From CAADGN01 sp035443945 (GTDB taxonomy: Bacteria > Planctomycetota > Phycisphaerae > Phycisphaerales > UBA1924), in NCBI GenBank assembly GCA_035443945.1, contig DAOMNQ010000001.1, positions 55,368 through 119,367 on the forward strand: a DNA stretch of 64,000 bases. Direction: 5' to 3'. How positions within the stretch are numbered: position 1 is the first letter of the stretch; every line of letters begins with the position of its first letter. Below are positions 37,355-46,260 of this stretch, piece by piece. The notes under the pieces are model-generated. The model searched no databases. It saw only the letters and a list, made by a program, of their open reading frames with translations, and was not told where the DNA came from. The translations under genes were made by a program, and so were the position numbers.

Positions 37355-40300
37355 TCAGAACGGCGGCTCGTCGTCCGGAACCGTGTCGTCGTCGAACGCC
37401 TCGGGTCCGCCGCCATCGCGGAAGTTCTCGACCGGCCCGGTGCGCGCCCCCGGCGCGTACGCCGCCGGCCCACGCGGCTTCGGCTCCGGCGCGGGCCCCC
37501 TCGCCGCGTGCGACACCGACTCGTACCCGTCGTTGGCCGTGTGATAGGGGTCGTGGTCCTTGAACCGCGTCGCCCGCGAGTCCCACGTCAGTTTCACCAG
37601 CCCCGTCGGCCCGTTGCGCTGCTTGGCGACGATCAGTTCGGCCAGGTTCACCTTGTCCGGGTTGTTCTGCTCCCACTCCTCGTCGCCGCGGTGGTAGTAC
37701 TCCTCGCGGTGCAGCAGAAGCACGACGTCCGCGTCCTGCTCGATGGAGCCGGACTCGCGCAGGTCCGCCATGCGGGGGCGGTTCCCTTCGCGGTGCTCGC
37801 TCGAACGGTTCAACTGCGCGAGGCAGACGACGGGCAGGTCCAGTTCGCGGGCGAGCGCCTTGATGCCGCGGCTGATCGCGGCGACCTCGACCTGCCGGCT
37901 CTCGCGCGCCGCCCCGGGCGCGGTGAGCAACTGGAGGTAGTCGATCACGATCGCGCGCACGCCGAACTGCGCCGCCATGCGCCGCGCCCGGGCTCGCAAC
38001 TGAAGCACGGTCAGCGCGGGCGTGTCGTCGATGTAGATCGGCGCATCGTGCAACTCGCCGCAGACGCGTGTGAGCGTCTCCCAGTCGGTCGAGCGCAGGT
38101 CGCCGGTGCGGAGGCGCTGCAGGTCCAGGCCCGAGCGAGCGCTGATGAGCCGCTGCGCCAGCGACGACCGCGACATCTCGAGGCTGAAAATGGCGACCGC
38201 CGCCCGCTTGGGATTCCGCGGCGCGTGCGGCGGCCCGCCGAGCGCGATCTGCTCGGCGAGGTTGAGAGCAAGCGCCGTGTTGTGAACGCAGATGTCGTTC
38301 GCGACAAAGTTGTGCGTTCCCGGGACCGTCAGGTCGTACACCTGCCGCACCCCAGCGGGTTCGATCGAGACGATCTCGTCCCAATAGACGTCGCTCTCGG
38401 CGAGTCGTGCAAGCCCCGCGTCGCCAAGCCCTCGGGCGATCCGGGCGAGGCGATCTCGCGTGGGCGCGCGCACGCCGACGTGCAGGCTGTCGCCCTCGAT
38501 GCCCGAGCGCCGCGCCACCTCGCGCCACGAGAGTCCTCCCCGAGCCTCGTCGATGCGCTTCCAGACGCCGACCGGGATGAGATCCCGGTTCGTCTGGTAC
38601 CGCCTCGCCGCGACCGCCCCGAGAGCCGCATGCACGCTGGCCTCCTTGCCGAAGATGCCGACCGAATCGGCGAAGGCGCGGATCGACCGCGCGTCGGTGA
38701 TGTCGAGTTGCCACGAGACCCTGCGGGACTCGCGGTACTTGACCCATCGCTGACGGAGGGATGCGATGACGCCGAACCGTAGGAGCAGGTGCTGGACCTG
38801 ACGCGCCAGCCGTTCGCTCACGGTCGAATAGCCGAGTCGCGCCCGGCCCGATGCGAGGACCGTCGCCCACCCATCGGTCGAGAACAGGCGGTTGAGGAAC
38901 AGGGCGATGAGGTCGCGTCGCAGGCGAAAGACCGGGGCGGGGACGTGCTTGCCCGCCGCGCCATGGCCCATCAAACCCAGTTCCGTCAGCCGGCGCGCCA
39001 GAGCGTTCGGCTGATTCGTGCGAAGTTCGCCAACGCCGTCGGGGCACAGCCAGTTGGGCGTAACCTCGAGGAACTCACACAAGCGGAGCGCGTGCGATGC
39101 AGACGGCGCGGTGCGGCCCTGTGTCCAGTGCGTCAGCGTCGCCGGCGAAACGCCGACAGCGGACGCGATCGCCCGCGACGTGACGCCGCGTCGCTCCGCG
39201 GCCTCCCTCAGCCGGCGCGCGAACCGGCCCCTCGCCTCGTGCGAAGCGGCCCGATCCGCGGCGACGGACCACGACGGCGTCTCACCGACCCGCGTCCCTG
39301 ATCGACGCAACGCGAGACCTCCGAACTCGGCGACCGCCGAGGCGAACTCGTCGGCGATCCGGGGGTTCCCGTTCGTGAAGCGCGGGCAGGTGCCCGTCAG
39401 CCCGCCGCCACCGATCAGGTAGGCCAGCAGTTTCACCTCGCACTCGCGCATGACGCCGCTGCCGAACGCCTCGATGCGCCTCGGCACGGCGATCCGATCG
39501 CCCTCGCGCAAATCCGCCAGCGGCGTCCATCCGTCGATCGTCAGGAACGGGTGCGTTAGGGTGGTAACAACACGCCGTCCGAGCCGCGTCGTGACCTCAA
39601 AGACCGGCTTCAACCCGTCATCCACGAATGCGGACGGTTCCGCCCTGCCGAGTTTCAGGTCGCCCCCGAGCGTCGGCACCGTCCCCCGACCGGCGTGGCA
39701 GATGCTCTCGATCGTCTCGACCGCTCCATCGGGCAGAACGATCTCCGAGTCCGCCGCGAGGCACTTGCCCATTGACGGTCTCGCCGCCAGGATCAGCATC
39801 TCGCCGGGGTGCAGACCGCTCAGCAACGCGTCCAGATCGGCGAAGCCGGAGGGGAGGCCCGTCAGTCCGCCCTGGCTCTCGATCGCTTCGAGCCGGTCCA
39901 TCTCGCTCTGAAGGATCGCGTCGAGGCTCTGCGGGTCGTTCGTTCCCGGCTCGTGCGCGATCTCGAAGAGCGACTGCTCCGAACGGTCCAGCACCTCGCC
40001 CACGCCCTCCGGACCGAGATGACCGGCGTGGAAGGCGTCGTACAGCATGTGTCCCGCGGCCTCGATCAGCCGGCGCAGACGGTGCTTGTCCGCAACGACA
40101 CGCGCGTAGTGGCGCGCGTTCACCGCCGAAGGCACCCCCGACGCGAGTTCGACGAGGTACTCCTGCCCCCCGATCCCCTCGAGTTGGCCCCGGTCGCGCA
40201 GCGTGTCCACCAGTTGCACCACGTCGCACGTGCTGTGCTTGTCGCCGAGTTCCACGATCAGCCGGTAGATCGTCGCGTGCCGCTCGTGGTAAAACGCGTC

Positions 40301-40492
40301 CGGCGTCGTCACGATGCTCACCACGTCCGCGATCATCCGCGGGTCGAGCAGCAGCGAACCCAGCAGCGACATCTCCGACTCCGTCGAGTGCGGAGGCAGT
40401 CGGTCGAACAGCCGGTCGAGTTTCAGTTCCGGGCGGGGCTGGCGCCGACCGGCAGCCGCGGCGTCGAATCCGTTCGTGGTGTTCACGGGCAC
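37355..40492 (-). CDS. dnaB: Replicative DNA helicase with intein
   Basis: 1045 residues before splicing. N-extein residues 1-243 hold the DnaB N-terminal domain (PHSTESEMSLLGSLLLDPRMI) and the first half of the RecA-like domain up to Walker A, ARPSMGK. The intein follows (residues 244-738). The C-extein resumes TALALNLAEQ and continues IFSLEMSRSSLAQRL, VIDYLQLL (Walker B), LNRSSEHREGNRP and LRESGSIEQDADVVLLLHREEYY. The spliced protein would be 550 residues. GTG start at 40492, with GTG at 40486 possible. Unwinds DNA at the fork. The C-terminal tail is Pro/Asp-rich. Confidence 0.96.
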   Translation of the reverse strand: MPVNTTNGFDAAAAGRRQPRPELKLDRLFDRLPPHSTESEMSLLGSLLLDPRMIADVVSIVTTPDAFYHERHATIYRLIVELGDKHSTCDVVQLVDTLRDRGQLEGIGGQEYLVELASGVPSAVNARHYARVVADKHRLRRLIEAAGHMLYDAFHAGHLGPEGVGEVLDRSEQSLFEIAHEPGTNDPQSLDAILQSEMDRLEAIESQGGLTGLPSGFADLDALLSGLHPGEMLILAARPSMGKCLAADSEIVLPDGAVETIESICHAGRGTVPTLGGDLKLGRAEPSAFVDDGLKPVFEVTTRLGRRVVTTLTHPFLTIDGWTPLADLREGDRIAVPRRIEAFGSGVMRECEVKLLAYLIGGGGLTGTCPRFTNGNPRIADEFASAVAEFGGLALRRSGTRVGETPSWSVAADRAASHEARGRFARRLREAAERRGVTSRAIASAVGVSPATLTHWTQGRTAPSASHALRLCEFLEVTPNWLCPDGVGELRTNQPNALARRLTELGLMGHGAAGKHVPAPVFRLRRDLIALFLNRLFSTDGWATVLASGRARLGYSTVSERLARQVQHLLLRFGVIASLRQRWVKYRESRRVSWQLDITDARSIRAFADSVGIFGKEASVHAALGAVAARRYQTNRDLIPVGVWKRIDEARGGLSWREVARRSGIEGDSLHVGVRAPTRDRLARIARGLGDAGLARLAESDVYWDEIVSIEPAGVRQVYDLTVPGTHNFVANDICVHNTALALNLAEQIALGGPPHAPRNPKRAAVAIFSLEMSRSSLAQRLISARSGLDLQRLRTGDLRSTDWETLTRVCGELHDAPIYIDDTPALTVLQLRARARRMAAQFGVRAIVIDYLQLLTAPGAARESRQVEVAAISRGIKALARELDLPVVCLAQLNRSSEHREGNRPRMADLRESGSIEQDADVVLLLHREEYYHRGDEEWEQNNPDKVNLAELIVAKQRNGPTGLVKLTWDSRATRFKDHDPYHTANDGYESVSHAARGPAPEPKPRGPAAYAPGARTGPVENFRDGGGPEAFDDDTVPDDEPPF
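38279..39763 (-). mobile_element. DnaB intein with XRE-like HTH and damaged LAGLIDADG
   Basis: 495 residues inserted exactly between Lys and Thr of the DnaB Walker A motif. Cys1 (CLAADSEIVLPDG) and the block B-like VVTTLTHPFLT are present, with block F VYDLTVPGTHNFVAN and block G ending His-Asn, then Thr as +1 residue, so splicing looks intact. The first endonuclease motif reads LLAYLIGGGGL, where Asp is expected in place of the second Gly (codon 39407-39409, GGC). The second, LFLNRLFSTDGW, keeps its Asp. Intein residues ~180-236 form an XRE-like helix-turn-helix (SAVGVSPATLTHWTQGRTAPS). A second HTH-like segment (LSWREVARRSGIEGDSL) lies near 411-427. Confidence 0.93.
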
Positions 40493-40834
40493 AGTCTCGC
40501 GTCCTTGCCTGCTGGGGTGGGTGTGCCGACGGGCTGTCCACCCATTATGCAGACCTTCGCCCCGAAGGAAACAACGCCGTGCGCGATTCTCCGGCAGCCT
40601 CTGTCGGTTGTAGCGGCCCGCCGGGACCGGTTGGACTGCGCAAGCCCTTGGCGTTCAAGGCACGGGGCGAAACCCCCGATGACTGCACCTGCCCCCGTCA
40701 ACTGGCGGCATAGCCGCATTCGGGGGTCATCGCGTCCCTTCACCGGCCCGTTCCTGGGTCGGCCAGACCTGACAGGGCCTACAGCCCGATGCCTTCCGGC
40801 GACCCGCCGAGGGCCTTGCGTCGGAGATCGCCCG
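40493..40834. other. Intergenic region between dnaB and HDOD gene
   Basis: Divergent upstream regions of dnaB and the HDOD gene. I see no gene, tRNA or known riboswitch. A small GGGC-CTACA-GCCC hairpin occurs near 40774. No convincing promoter pair could be chosen. Confidence 0.4.
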
Positions 40835-42052
40835 ATGAAGCCACGGGCCAAGTTGACTGCCGCAGAGGTCGCCAGCCTCTACGAGTCGCTCGACCGGCGT
40901 CTGGACGCCATCGGCATCGAGACCCAGCCCCAGGTCGCCGCACAGATCCTCGAACTCACCGGCGACCCCACCTCCGGGCTGGCCCAGTACGCCGAGGTCC
41001 TCCGCACCGACGCGGCCCTGAGCGGGCGCCTGCTGCGGATGGTCAACTCCGCCTTCTTCGCCCAACGCTCACCCGTCACTACCGTCGATCGCGCCTGCGT
41101 CCTGCTCGGCATCGGGCGGCTCCGGGCCGTCGCGCTCGGCTTTTACCTGAGCCGCGCCGCCGCATCCTCCGCTTCCCAGACCATCTCCCGCGAGGTCTGG
41201 GGGCAGTCCGTCTTCAGGGCCTGCTTCGCGGCGGAACTCGCCCGACGGGTCTGCCCGATGCTCGCCTCCGAGGCGTTCGTCGTCGGGCTGATGCTCGACG
41301 CGGGCCTCCCGCTGATGCACAAACTCCTCGGCTCGCCTTTCGACGCCATCTACTCGCGAAGACTGTCCCCGGCCGGGCAGTACCGCGTCGAGACCGAGAC
41401 GCTGCCGTACACGCACGTCGATCTGGTAACGACGCTCGTGCGAAGGTGGAGGCTGCCCGAGGTTCTCGCCAGGCCGATCGAGTGGCACCATGTCCATCCG
41501 AGCGAGACCGAGAGCGACGCGTCGAGCCACCGGCTGCACCCGGTCGCGTACTTCGCGGGCGTGATCGATCTCGCCGACGACGGGTCGCTCAGGCAGCAGT
41601 CGTCGATGCCGACGCTCGCCGCGTCGGTGCTCGGCTTGACGTCCGAAGAGGTCGGGAACGCGGCCCGTGCCGCGGCCCGCGAGTACCGCGCCGTCCTTTC
41701 GCTCTTCGACGGCGTGGCGGATGCGGTGTCGCGGATCGACACGCTCGCCGAGCGCGTCCACGCCGAACTCATCGATCTCGTGGACTCGGAGACAGGCCGT
41801 GGATTCGAGGAAGCCTGCCGCGCCCGCACCATGTGCTTCAACCTCGGGGGCGGGCCGGTCGAGATCGAGGCGGAGCCGGGCGGCGGCGGCACCATCTACA
41901 TGCTCGACTCCACCGGCGGTCGGCTCGCCTCGTACCGCTTCGATGCCTCGCACGAAACACCCGACTCCCTCAGGAGCGCGCTCGGGCTGGAGCCGACGCC
42001 CAACGACGAGACCGAAGGCGTCGCACGATTCCTGCGCGACCTTGCCGCCTGA
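40835..42052 (+). CDS. HDOD-domain signalling protein
   Basis: 405 residues. The HDOD domain spans about residues 20-230: PQVAAQILELTGDPTSGLAQYAEVLRTDAALSGRLLRMVNSAFFA is the characteristic start, then ACVLLGIGRLRAVALGFYLSRA, and EAFVVGLMLDAGLPLMHKLL. The HD metal residues are not conserved, as is normal for HDOD. The C-terminal region has coiled-coil character and an uncharacterised beta segment (FNLGGGPVEIEAEPGGGGTIYMLDS). HDOD proteins act in signal transduction, motility and stress control. Its neighbour on the other side is a FliN-like gene (convergent). Confidence 0.85.
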   Translation: MKPRAKLTAAEVASLYESLDRRLDAIGIETQPQVAAQILELTGDPTSGLAQYAEVLRTDAALSGRLLRMVNSAFFAQRSPVTTVDRACVLLGIGRLRAVALGFYLSRAAASSASQTISREVWGQSVFRACFAAELARRVCPMLASEAFVVGLMLDAGLPLMHKLLGSPFDAIYSRRLSPAGQYRVETETLPYTHVDLVTTLVRRWRLPEVLARPIEWHHVHPSETESDASSHRLHPVAYFAGVIDLADDGSLRQQSSMPTLAASVLGLTSEEVGNAARAAAREYRAVLSLFDGVADAVSRIDTLAERVHAELIDLVDSETGRGFEEACRARTMCFNLGGGPVEIEAEPGGGGTIYMLDSTGGRLASYRFDASHETPDSLRSALGLEPTPNDETEGVARFLRDLAA

Positions 42053-42083
42053 GCGCCGCCCCCGATCACGAACGAGCGATCGG

Positions 42084-42422
42084 TCACGCGGCCTGCGCGG
42101 GGGTCGTTTCCGCTTCGTCGGGCAGGCCGTCGGCGCCGGTCCGTTGCAGCGCGGCGTCGAGCCGCTCCACCGCCAGCCCGACCCGCGACACGCGCAGCCC
42201 GAAGTTCTCCCCGACTTTCACGGCCGTGCCAGACCCGATCACGCGGTTGTTGACCAGCAGTTCGAGTTCGTGGTCGGCCCGCTTGTCGAGTTCGATGATC
42301 GCTCCCGGCACCAGCGCCAGCACCTCGCGCATCGACGATTGCCGCTCGCCCAACCGGACAATCACGGGGACTTCGAGCGTCAGGATCGTCCGCAGGTCTG
42401 CTTCGTTCATCGTTGCGCTCAT
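42084..42422 (-). CDS. fliN: FliN/SpoA-domain protein (flagellar motor switch type)
   Basis: 112 residues. The SpoA (surface presentation of antigens) domain covers most of it: ILTLEVPVIVRLGERQSSMREVLALVPGAIIELDKRADHELELLVNNRVIGSGTAVKVGENFGLRV, a close match to FliN. In flagella FliN forms the C-ring base that controls rotation; type III secretion homologues exist. No other flagellar gene is nearby. ATG at 42422 or 42410. It lies behind acpP and fabF on the same strand (92-nt gap). Confidence 0.88.
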   Translation of the reverse strand: MSATMNEADLRTILTLEVPVIVRLGERQSSMREVLALVPGAIIELDKRADHELELLVNNRVIGSGTAVKVGENFGLRVSRVGLAVERLDAALQRTGADGLPDEAETTPAQAA

Positions 42423-42514
42423 CGGCGGTCTCACGCGCTCCCTTGAACCCCGCGGGCGCAATCCGTGCGCACGGACACCCCGCGACGGAGCGGCCCGCAA
42501 CCGGCGTGCCACCC

Positions 42515-43810
42515 TCAGCCCTCGTACCGACCCACGATCAGCGTCACGTTGTGCCCGCCGAAGCCGAAGGTGTTGTTCATCGCATAGCGCACGCGCCGCT
42601 CCCGCGCCTCGTGCGCCACCAGGTCCACGTCGAACGACTCGTCCGGCCGGTCCAGGTTGATCGTCGGCGCCACCACGCCGTCGCGCACCGCGTGGATACA
42701 CGCGATGGTCTCGACCGCCCCGGAGGCGCCGAGGCAGTGGCCGTGCATGGACTTGGTGGAACTCATCAACAGCCGCCCGCCCGCGGAGCGGCGCGCGTGG
42801 TCGCCGAACACCTTGAGCACGGCGGCGACCTCCGCCTTGTCGCCCAGGGGCGTGGAGGTGCCGTGGGCGTTCACGTAGTCGATGGCGTCAGGGCCGATCC
42901 CGGCGTCCTCGAGCGCCCAGCGCATCGACCGGCCCGCCCCGCTGCCCTCGGCGTCCGGCGCGGTGATGTGGCTCGCGTCGGAACTGTTGCCGAAGCCGAC
43001 GACCTCGGCATGGATGGTCGCCCCGCGACGCTTCGCGTGCTCCTCGGTCTCCAGGACGAACATCGCCCCGCCCTCGGCCAGCACGAACCCGTCCCGACCG
43101 GCGTCGAACGGGCGGCTGGCACGCTCCGGCTCGTCGTTGCGCGTCGAGAGCGCCCGCATGGTCATGAACGCCCCGATGCACAGCGGCGTGACCGCGGCCT
43201 CGGACCCACCGGTGAGCATCACGTCCGCAAGGCCCGCACGCATGTACCGCACCGCGTCGCCCATCGCGTGCCCCGAACTCGCGCACGCCGTAGCGTGCGC
43301 CGACGCAGGGCCGCGAAGCCCGTAACGGATCGATGCATTCCCGGCCACAGCGTTCACCATGAGTTTCGGCACGGTGAAGGGGCTGAGGCGGTCAGGCCCG
43401 CGCTCGACCAGCGTGTGCAGACCGTCCTCGATGGTGCCGATCCCGCCCACGCCGGAGCCGATGACGATCCCGCACCGGTCGCCGTCCTCGCGGGCGAAGT
43501 CGATCCCGGAGTGCCGGACGGCCTCTTCGGCGGCCCCCAGCCCGAAGACGGTGCAGCGGTCGAGCCGCTTGACCTCACGCGCATCGAGCACCGATGTGGG
43601 ATCCCAGTCCTTGACCTGCCCGGCGATCTTGACGGCCCACTTCGCCTCGTACGGCGCGAACTCCTCGCCCACGATGCGGCTGATCCCGCTCCGACCCTCG
43701 CGCATGCCCGCCCAGGTCGACGCGGCGTCCGCGCCGAGGTTCGTGACGGCCCCGAACCCCGTGATCACGATCCGCGGTGTGTCCGTGCTTCGGCTTGGCA
43801 TCGCGTTCAT
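42515..43810 (-). CDS. fabF: 3-oxoacyl-[acyl-carrier-protein] synthase II
   Basis: 431 residues. Thiolase-fold condensing enzyme with the Cys-His-His triad: ATACASSGHAMGDA (nucleophile Cys), VNAHGTSTPLGDKAE (His) and STKSMHGHCLGASGAVE (Lys and His). N-terminal VITGFGAVTNLG and C-terminal MNNTFGFGGHNVTLI are standard FabF ends. It elongates acyl-ACP in fatty acid synthesis and lies directly behind acpP (70-nt gap), a common pairing. The C-terminal end is complete. Confidence 0.95.
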   Translation of the reverse strand: MNAMPSRSTDTPRIVITGFGAVTNLGADAASTWAGMREGRSGISRIVGEEFAPYEAKWAVKIAGQVKDWDPTSVLDAREVKRLDRCTVFGLGAAEEAVRHSGIDFAREDGDRCGIVIGSGVGGIGTIEDGLHTLVERGPDRLSPFTVPKLMVNAVAGNASIRYGLRGPASAHATACASSGHAMGDAVRYMRAGLADVMLTGGSEAAVTPLCIGAFMTMRALSTRNDEPERASRPFDAGRDGFVLAEGGAMFVLETEEHAKRRGATIHAEVVGFGNSSDASHITAPDAEGSGAGRSMRWALEDAGIGPDAIDYVNAHGTSTPLGDKAEVAAVLKVFGDHARRSAGGRLLMSSTKSMHGHCLGASGAVETIACIHAVRDGVVAPTINLDRPDESFDVDLVAHEARERRVRYAMNNTFGFGGHNVTLIVGRYEG

Positions 43811-43880
43811 CGGTCCCGTGGCTCGCCGGGCCTCCCCGGCGGGCGCGCGGGCATCCCGAGAGACTCGCGCCCTGCGAACC

Positions 43881-44129
43881 TCACTCGATCCCGTGCGCCT
43901 GCTTGATGAAGTCGATCGCCTCGCCCACGGTCTTGATCTTCTCGGCCTGGTCGTCGGGGATCGAGGTTTCGAACTCGTCCTCGAACTCCATGACCAGTTC
44001 GACCGTGTCGAGACTGTCCGCGCTCAGGTCTTCCACGAAGCTCGTCTCGCGCGTGATCTTCGACTTGTCCGCGCCCAACTGCTCGGCGACGATCTCGATC
44101 ACTTTCGCTTCGATCTCTTGTTCGGTCAC
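43881..44129 (-). CDS. acpP: Acyl carrier protein
   Basis: 82 residues. The phosphopantetheine Ser is in DLSADSLDTVELVM (DSL motif). Acidic helices follow (EFEDEFETSIPDDQAEKIKTVGEAIDFIKQA), as in type II ACPs. It carries the growing acyl chain. GTG at 44129 is chosen because GGAGAG precedes it by about 8 nt. First gene of acpP-fabF. Confidence 0.96.
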   Translation of the reverse strand: MTEQEIEAKVIEIVAEQLGADKSKITRETSFVEDLSADSLDTVELVMEFEDEFETSIPDDQAEKIKTVGEAIDFIKQAHGIE

Positions 44130-44489
44130 GCGTGCACTCTCCGGCGGCGCAAACCCCCGGCCCGACCGCCCGGTCGAGCCCCGGCGCCGTATGGCGGCCC
44201 CAAGTCTAGCCGAAACCCCCCAACCCTGCCACGGACCCCGCCCCAACCCCCCTCGGGCCGGATCACCACCCCGCCCCCGGCCCCGGTCGCCGATCGGCCC
44301 GCCCGACGGTTGTGCGGATTGTGCCGCCCCTTTGCTGGGCTGATGCCCGGGGCGCGTGCAAACTGAGGGTGGAATGGACGATACAGCCATCGCGAACGGC
44401 CTGCCCGGTCGTGCGGCCTGTCCGGCCGCGGGTGGCGTGTCGTGGGGAGACGACGATCGGGCAGAACCCGTCGCGGCGAGGAGAATGCC
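44130..44489. other. Intergenic region between acpP and DUF1444 gene
   Basis: Divergent upstream regions. It is strongly C-rich on the plus strand (44190-44290). No RNA gene recognised and no promoter pair stands out. Confidence 0.4.
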
Positions 44490-45305
44490 ATGGCCGGCAT
44501 GCCGCGTGAACCCGAAGCCTTCGCCGAGAGGGTCGCGACCCTGCTCCGCGAGATCCACCCGGGCGTGAAGATCCAACTCTCAGGCCCACGCGAGATCCTC
44601 GTCAACGGCCGGCGCCTCGACCTCGAGAACGTCTACCGCATGGTCGCCACCGAGCCGACCCGCGGCGACGAGATCGTCCGCCACTACCTCGAGCAACTCT
44701 TCGCCGAGGACGCCGTCAACGCCGTCACCATGACCCTCGACTTCGCACGCCCGCGCATCATGCCGCGCATCCAGCCCGAGTCCATCTTCAACCACCTCGA
44801 CCGGAACATGGTCGCCCACGTCCCGTTCGTCAACGGCACCGTGATCGTCTTCGTGACCGACCTGCCCCAGATGACCGTCAGCATCACCACCGAGCAGACA
44901 CTCCGCTGGGGACTGGACATCGACGAGGTCGAGCAGATCGCCCGAGCCAACCTCCAGCACTACACCTCCGAACTCGAGGTCCAGTTCATCGAGTCCAAGG
45001 AGGGCGGGCGTGCCGCCATCGTCTCCGAGCAGGACGGCTACGACGCCGCACGCCTGCTCCTCGGCGGCCTCTGGGAGCGCCTCGCCCCCCAACTCGGCGG
45101 GGACTTCCTCGTCGCCACGCCCGCACGCGACATGTTCATCGCCCTCTCACGCGACCCCCGCGAGTTCGTCGACCGCGTCGGCGGCCGCGTCTCCCAGGAC
45201 TACCGCCGACTCCCCTACCCCATCACCAGCGACTTCTTCTACGTCACCCGCGACGGCATCGCCGGCACCCGCCCCGAACGCGAAGCCAACGGCGAAGCGG
45301 CGTAG
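44490..45305 (+). CDS. DUF1444-family protein
   Basis: 271 residues, cytoplasmic by appearance. It starts AFAERVATLLREIHPGVKIQLSGPREILVNGRRLDLENVYRM; the middle has MPRIQPESIFNHLDRNMVAHVPFVNGTVIVFVTDLPQMTVSITTEQTLRWGLD. The end has VATPARDMFIALSRDP and then ITSDFFYVTRDGI. This pattern matches DUF1444 (YtpQ-type) proteins, whose function is unknown. AGGAGA lies 6 nt before the ATG. A palindromic repeat follows its stop after 3 nt. Confidence 0.8.
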   Translation: MAGMPREPEAFAERVATLLREIHPGVKIQLSGPREILVNGRRLDLENVYRMVATEPTRGDEIVRHYLEQLFAEDAVNAVTMTLDFARPRIMPRIQPESIFNHLDRNMVAHVPFVNGTVIVFVTDLPQMTVSITTEQTLRWGLDIDEVEQIARANLQHYTSELEVQFIESKEGGRAAIVSEQDGYDAARLLLGGLWERLAPQLGGDFLVATPARDMFIALSRDPREFVDRVGGRVSQDYRRLPYPITSDFFYVTRDGIAGTRPEREANGEAA

Positions 45306-45308
45306 AGG

Positions 45309-45333
45309 TGGCACAGGCGTCTCGCCTGTGCCA
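45309..45333. repeat. Dispersed palindromic repeat, copy 3
   Basis: TGGCACAGGC, loop GTCTC, GCCTGTGCCA, 3 nt after the DUF1444 stop. Copies 2 and 3 differ by one base in the loop. Confidence 0.85.
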
Positions 45334-45419
45334 TTGCGGCTGACCTGCGCCGGGGTGATCCGCCCCGTGAAACACCACGAACACCGGCATTCCCGATAGG
45401 GTACGCTCGTGTCTTCGTA

Positions 45420-46229
45420 TTGGCCGAACCCCAGTCCGACGCGGCGGCAACTCCAATGGCAGAACAAAAGAGGACCGCGAGATCAACGCCCTTGATCGAG
45501 ATCGAGGCCGTCATCGTGGCATATGCGATGAGTCGGCTCGATCGGACGTTCCTGGACACGTTCGGCTTCACCTCGTGGAAACAGGCGTTCGCTCGCGTCG
45601 GCAAAGATCTGCGCGTCACGCCCGCGAGCATCAAGAATCTCCGCGATGAGTTCGATCCGCTGCACGGCCACCGGAAAGGCTGGCACATGCGCCCTCTCCG
45701 CCCCAACCGCCAGCGCGTCCTGGGCGAGTTCGCGGAAGTGAGCGACGCGGCACTCACCGAGATTGTTCGACGCATCCGCGAGCGTGATGGCAATGTCCGC
45801 AGTGAAATCGCCGCACCGCTCGCAAACGTGACGAAGCGCGTCGAGAACGTCGCCGAACGTCTGCTGACCGGGCGGCTCGCCGAGGAGTTCTTCATGCGCC
45901 ATTCGACCGAGATATGCGGCATCGCGCCGACGAGCCTGGTCGATTCCAGAAATCTCGCACAAGGATTCGACTTTGCCGTTCGGAATCTCGACTCAATCGC
46001 CATAGAGGTCAAGGGGCTGAAGTCCTCGCGTGGCGAAGTCCTGTTCACCGACCTCGAGTGGCGGCAGGCCGCGACGAGAAAAGCGGACTACTGGCTGGTC
46101 GTTGTCGGACGGTTGGACACCCGACCGAAGGCGCAACTCTTCAAAGATCCTCATCGCTCGCTTGAAGCACGCTCCGACATCAGGACTTCGACCACGGTGT
46201 CGTGGAAAGCCACCGTTGCCGTCGTATAG
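45420..46229 (+). CDS. DUF3883-like PD-(D/E)xK nuclease-fold protein
   Basis: 269 residues. The C-terminal 120 residues have a restriction-endonuclease-like core: GFDFAVRNLDSIAIEVKG (Asp, then E-x-K) with FTDLEWRQAATRKADYWLVVVG, the pattern of DUF3883 domains. The N-terminal half is helical (TSWKQAFARVGKDLRVTPASIKNLRDEFDPLHG) and may bind DNA. DUF3883 domains occur in defence and restriction proteins, but no partner gene is adjacent. Start: TTG at 45420 (TACGCT hexamer 12 nt upstream) or ATG at 45456; no Shine-Dalgarno. Its codon use is visibly less GC-rich than its neighbours, which suggests acquisition. Confidence 0.7.
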   Translation: MAEPQSDAAATPMAEQKRTARSTPLIEIEAVIVAYAMSRLDRTFLDTFGFTSWKQAFARVGKDLRVTPASIKNLRDEFDPLHGHRKGWHMRPLRPNRQRVLGEFAEVSDAALTEIVRRIRERDGNVRSEIAAPLANVTKRVENVAERLLTGRLAEEFFMRHSTEICGIAPTSLVDSRNLAQGFDFAVRNLDSIAIEVKGLKSSRGEVLFTDLEWRQAATRKADYWLVVVGRLDTRPKAQLFKDPHRSLEARSDIRTSTTVSWKATVAVV

Positions 46230-46260
46230 CACAACGGCCAACGCCTACGATTCCGGCTCC

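Noticed and set aside
40493..40834. Replication origin beside dnaB
   Set aside because: No DnaA-box cluster (TTATCCACA-like) and no AT-rich unwinding region are present.
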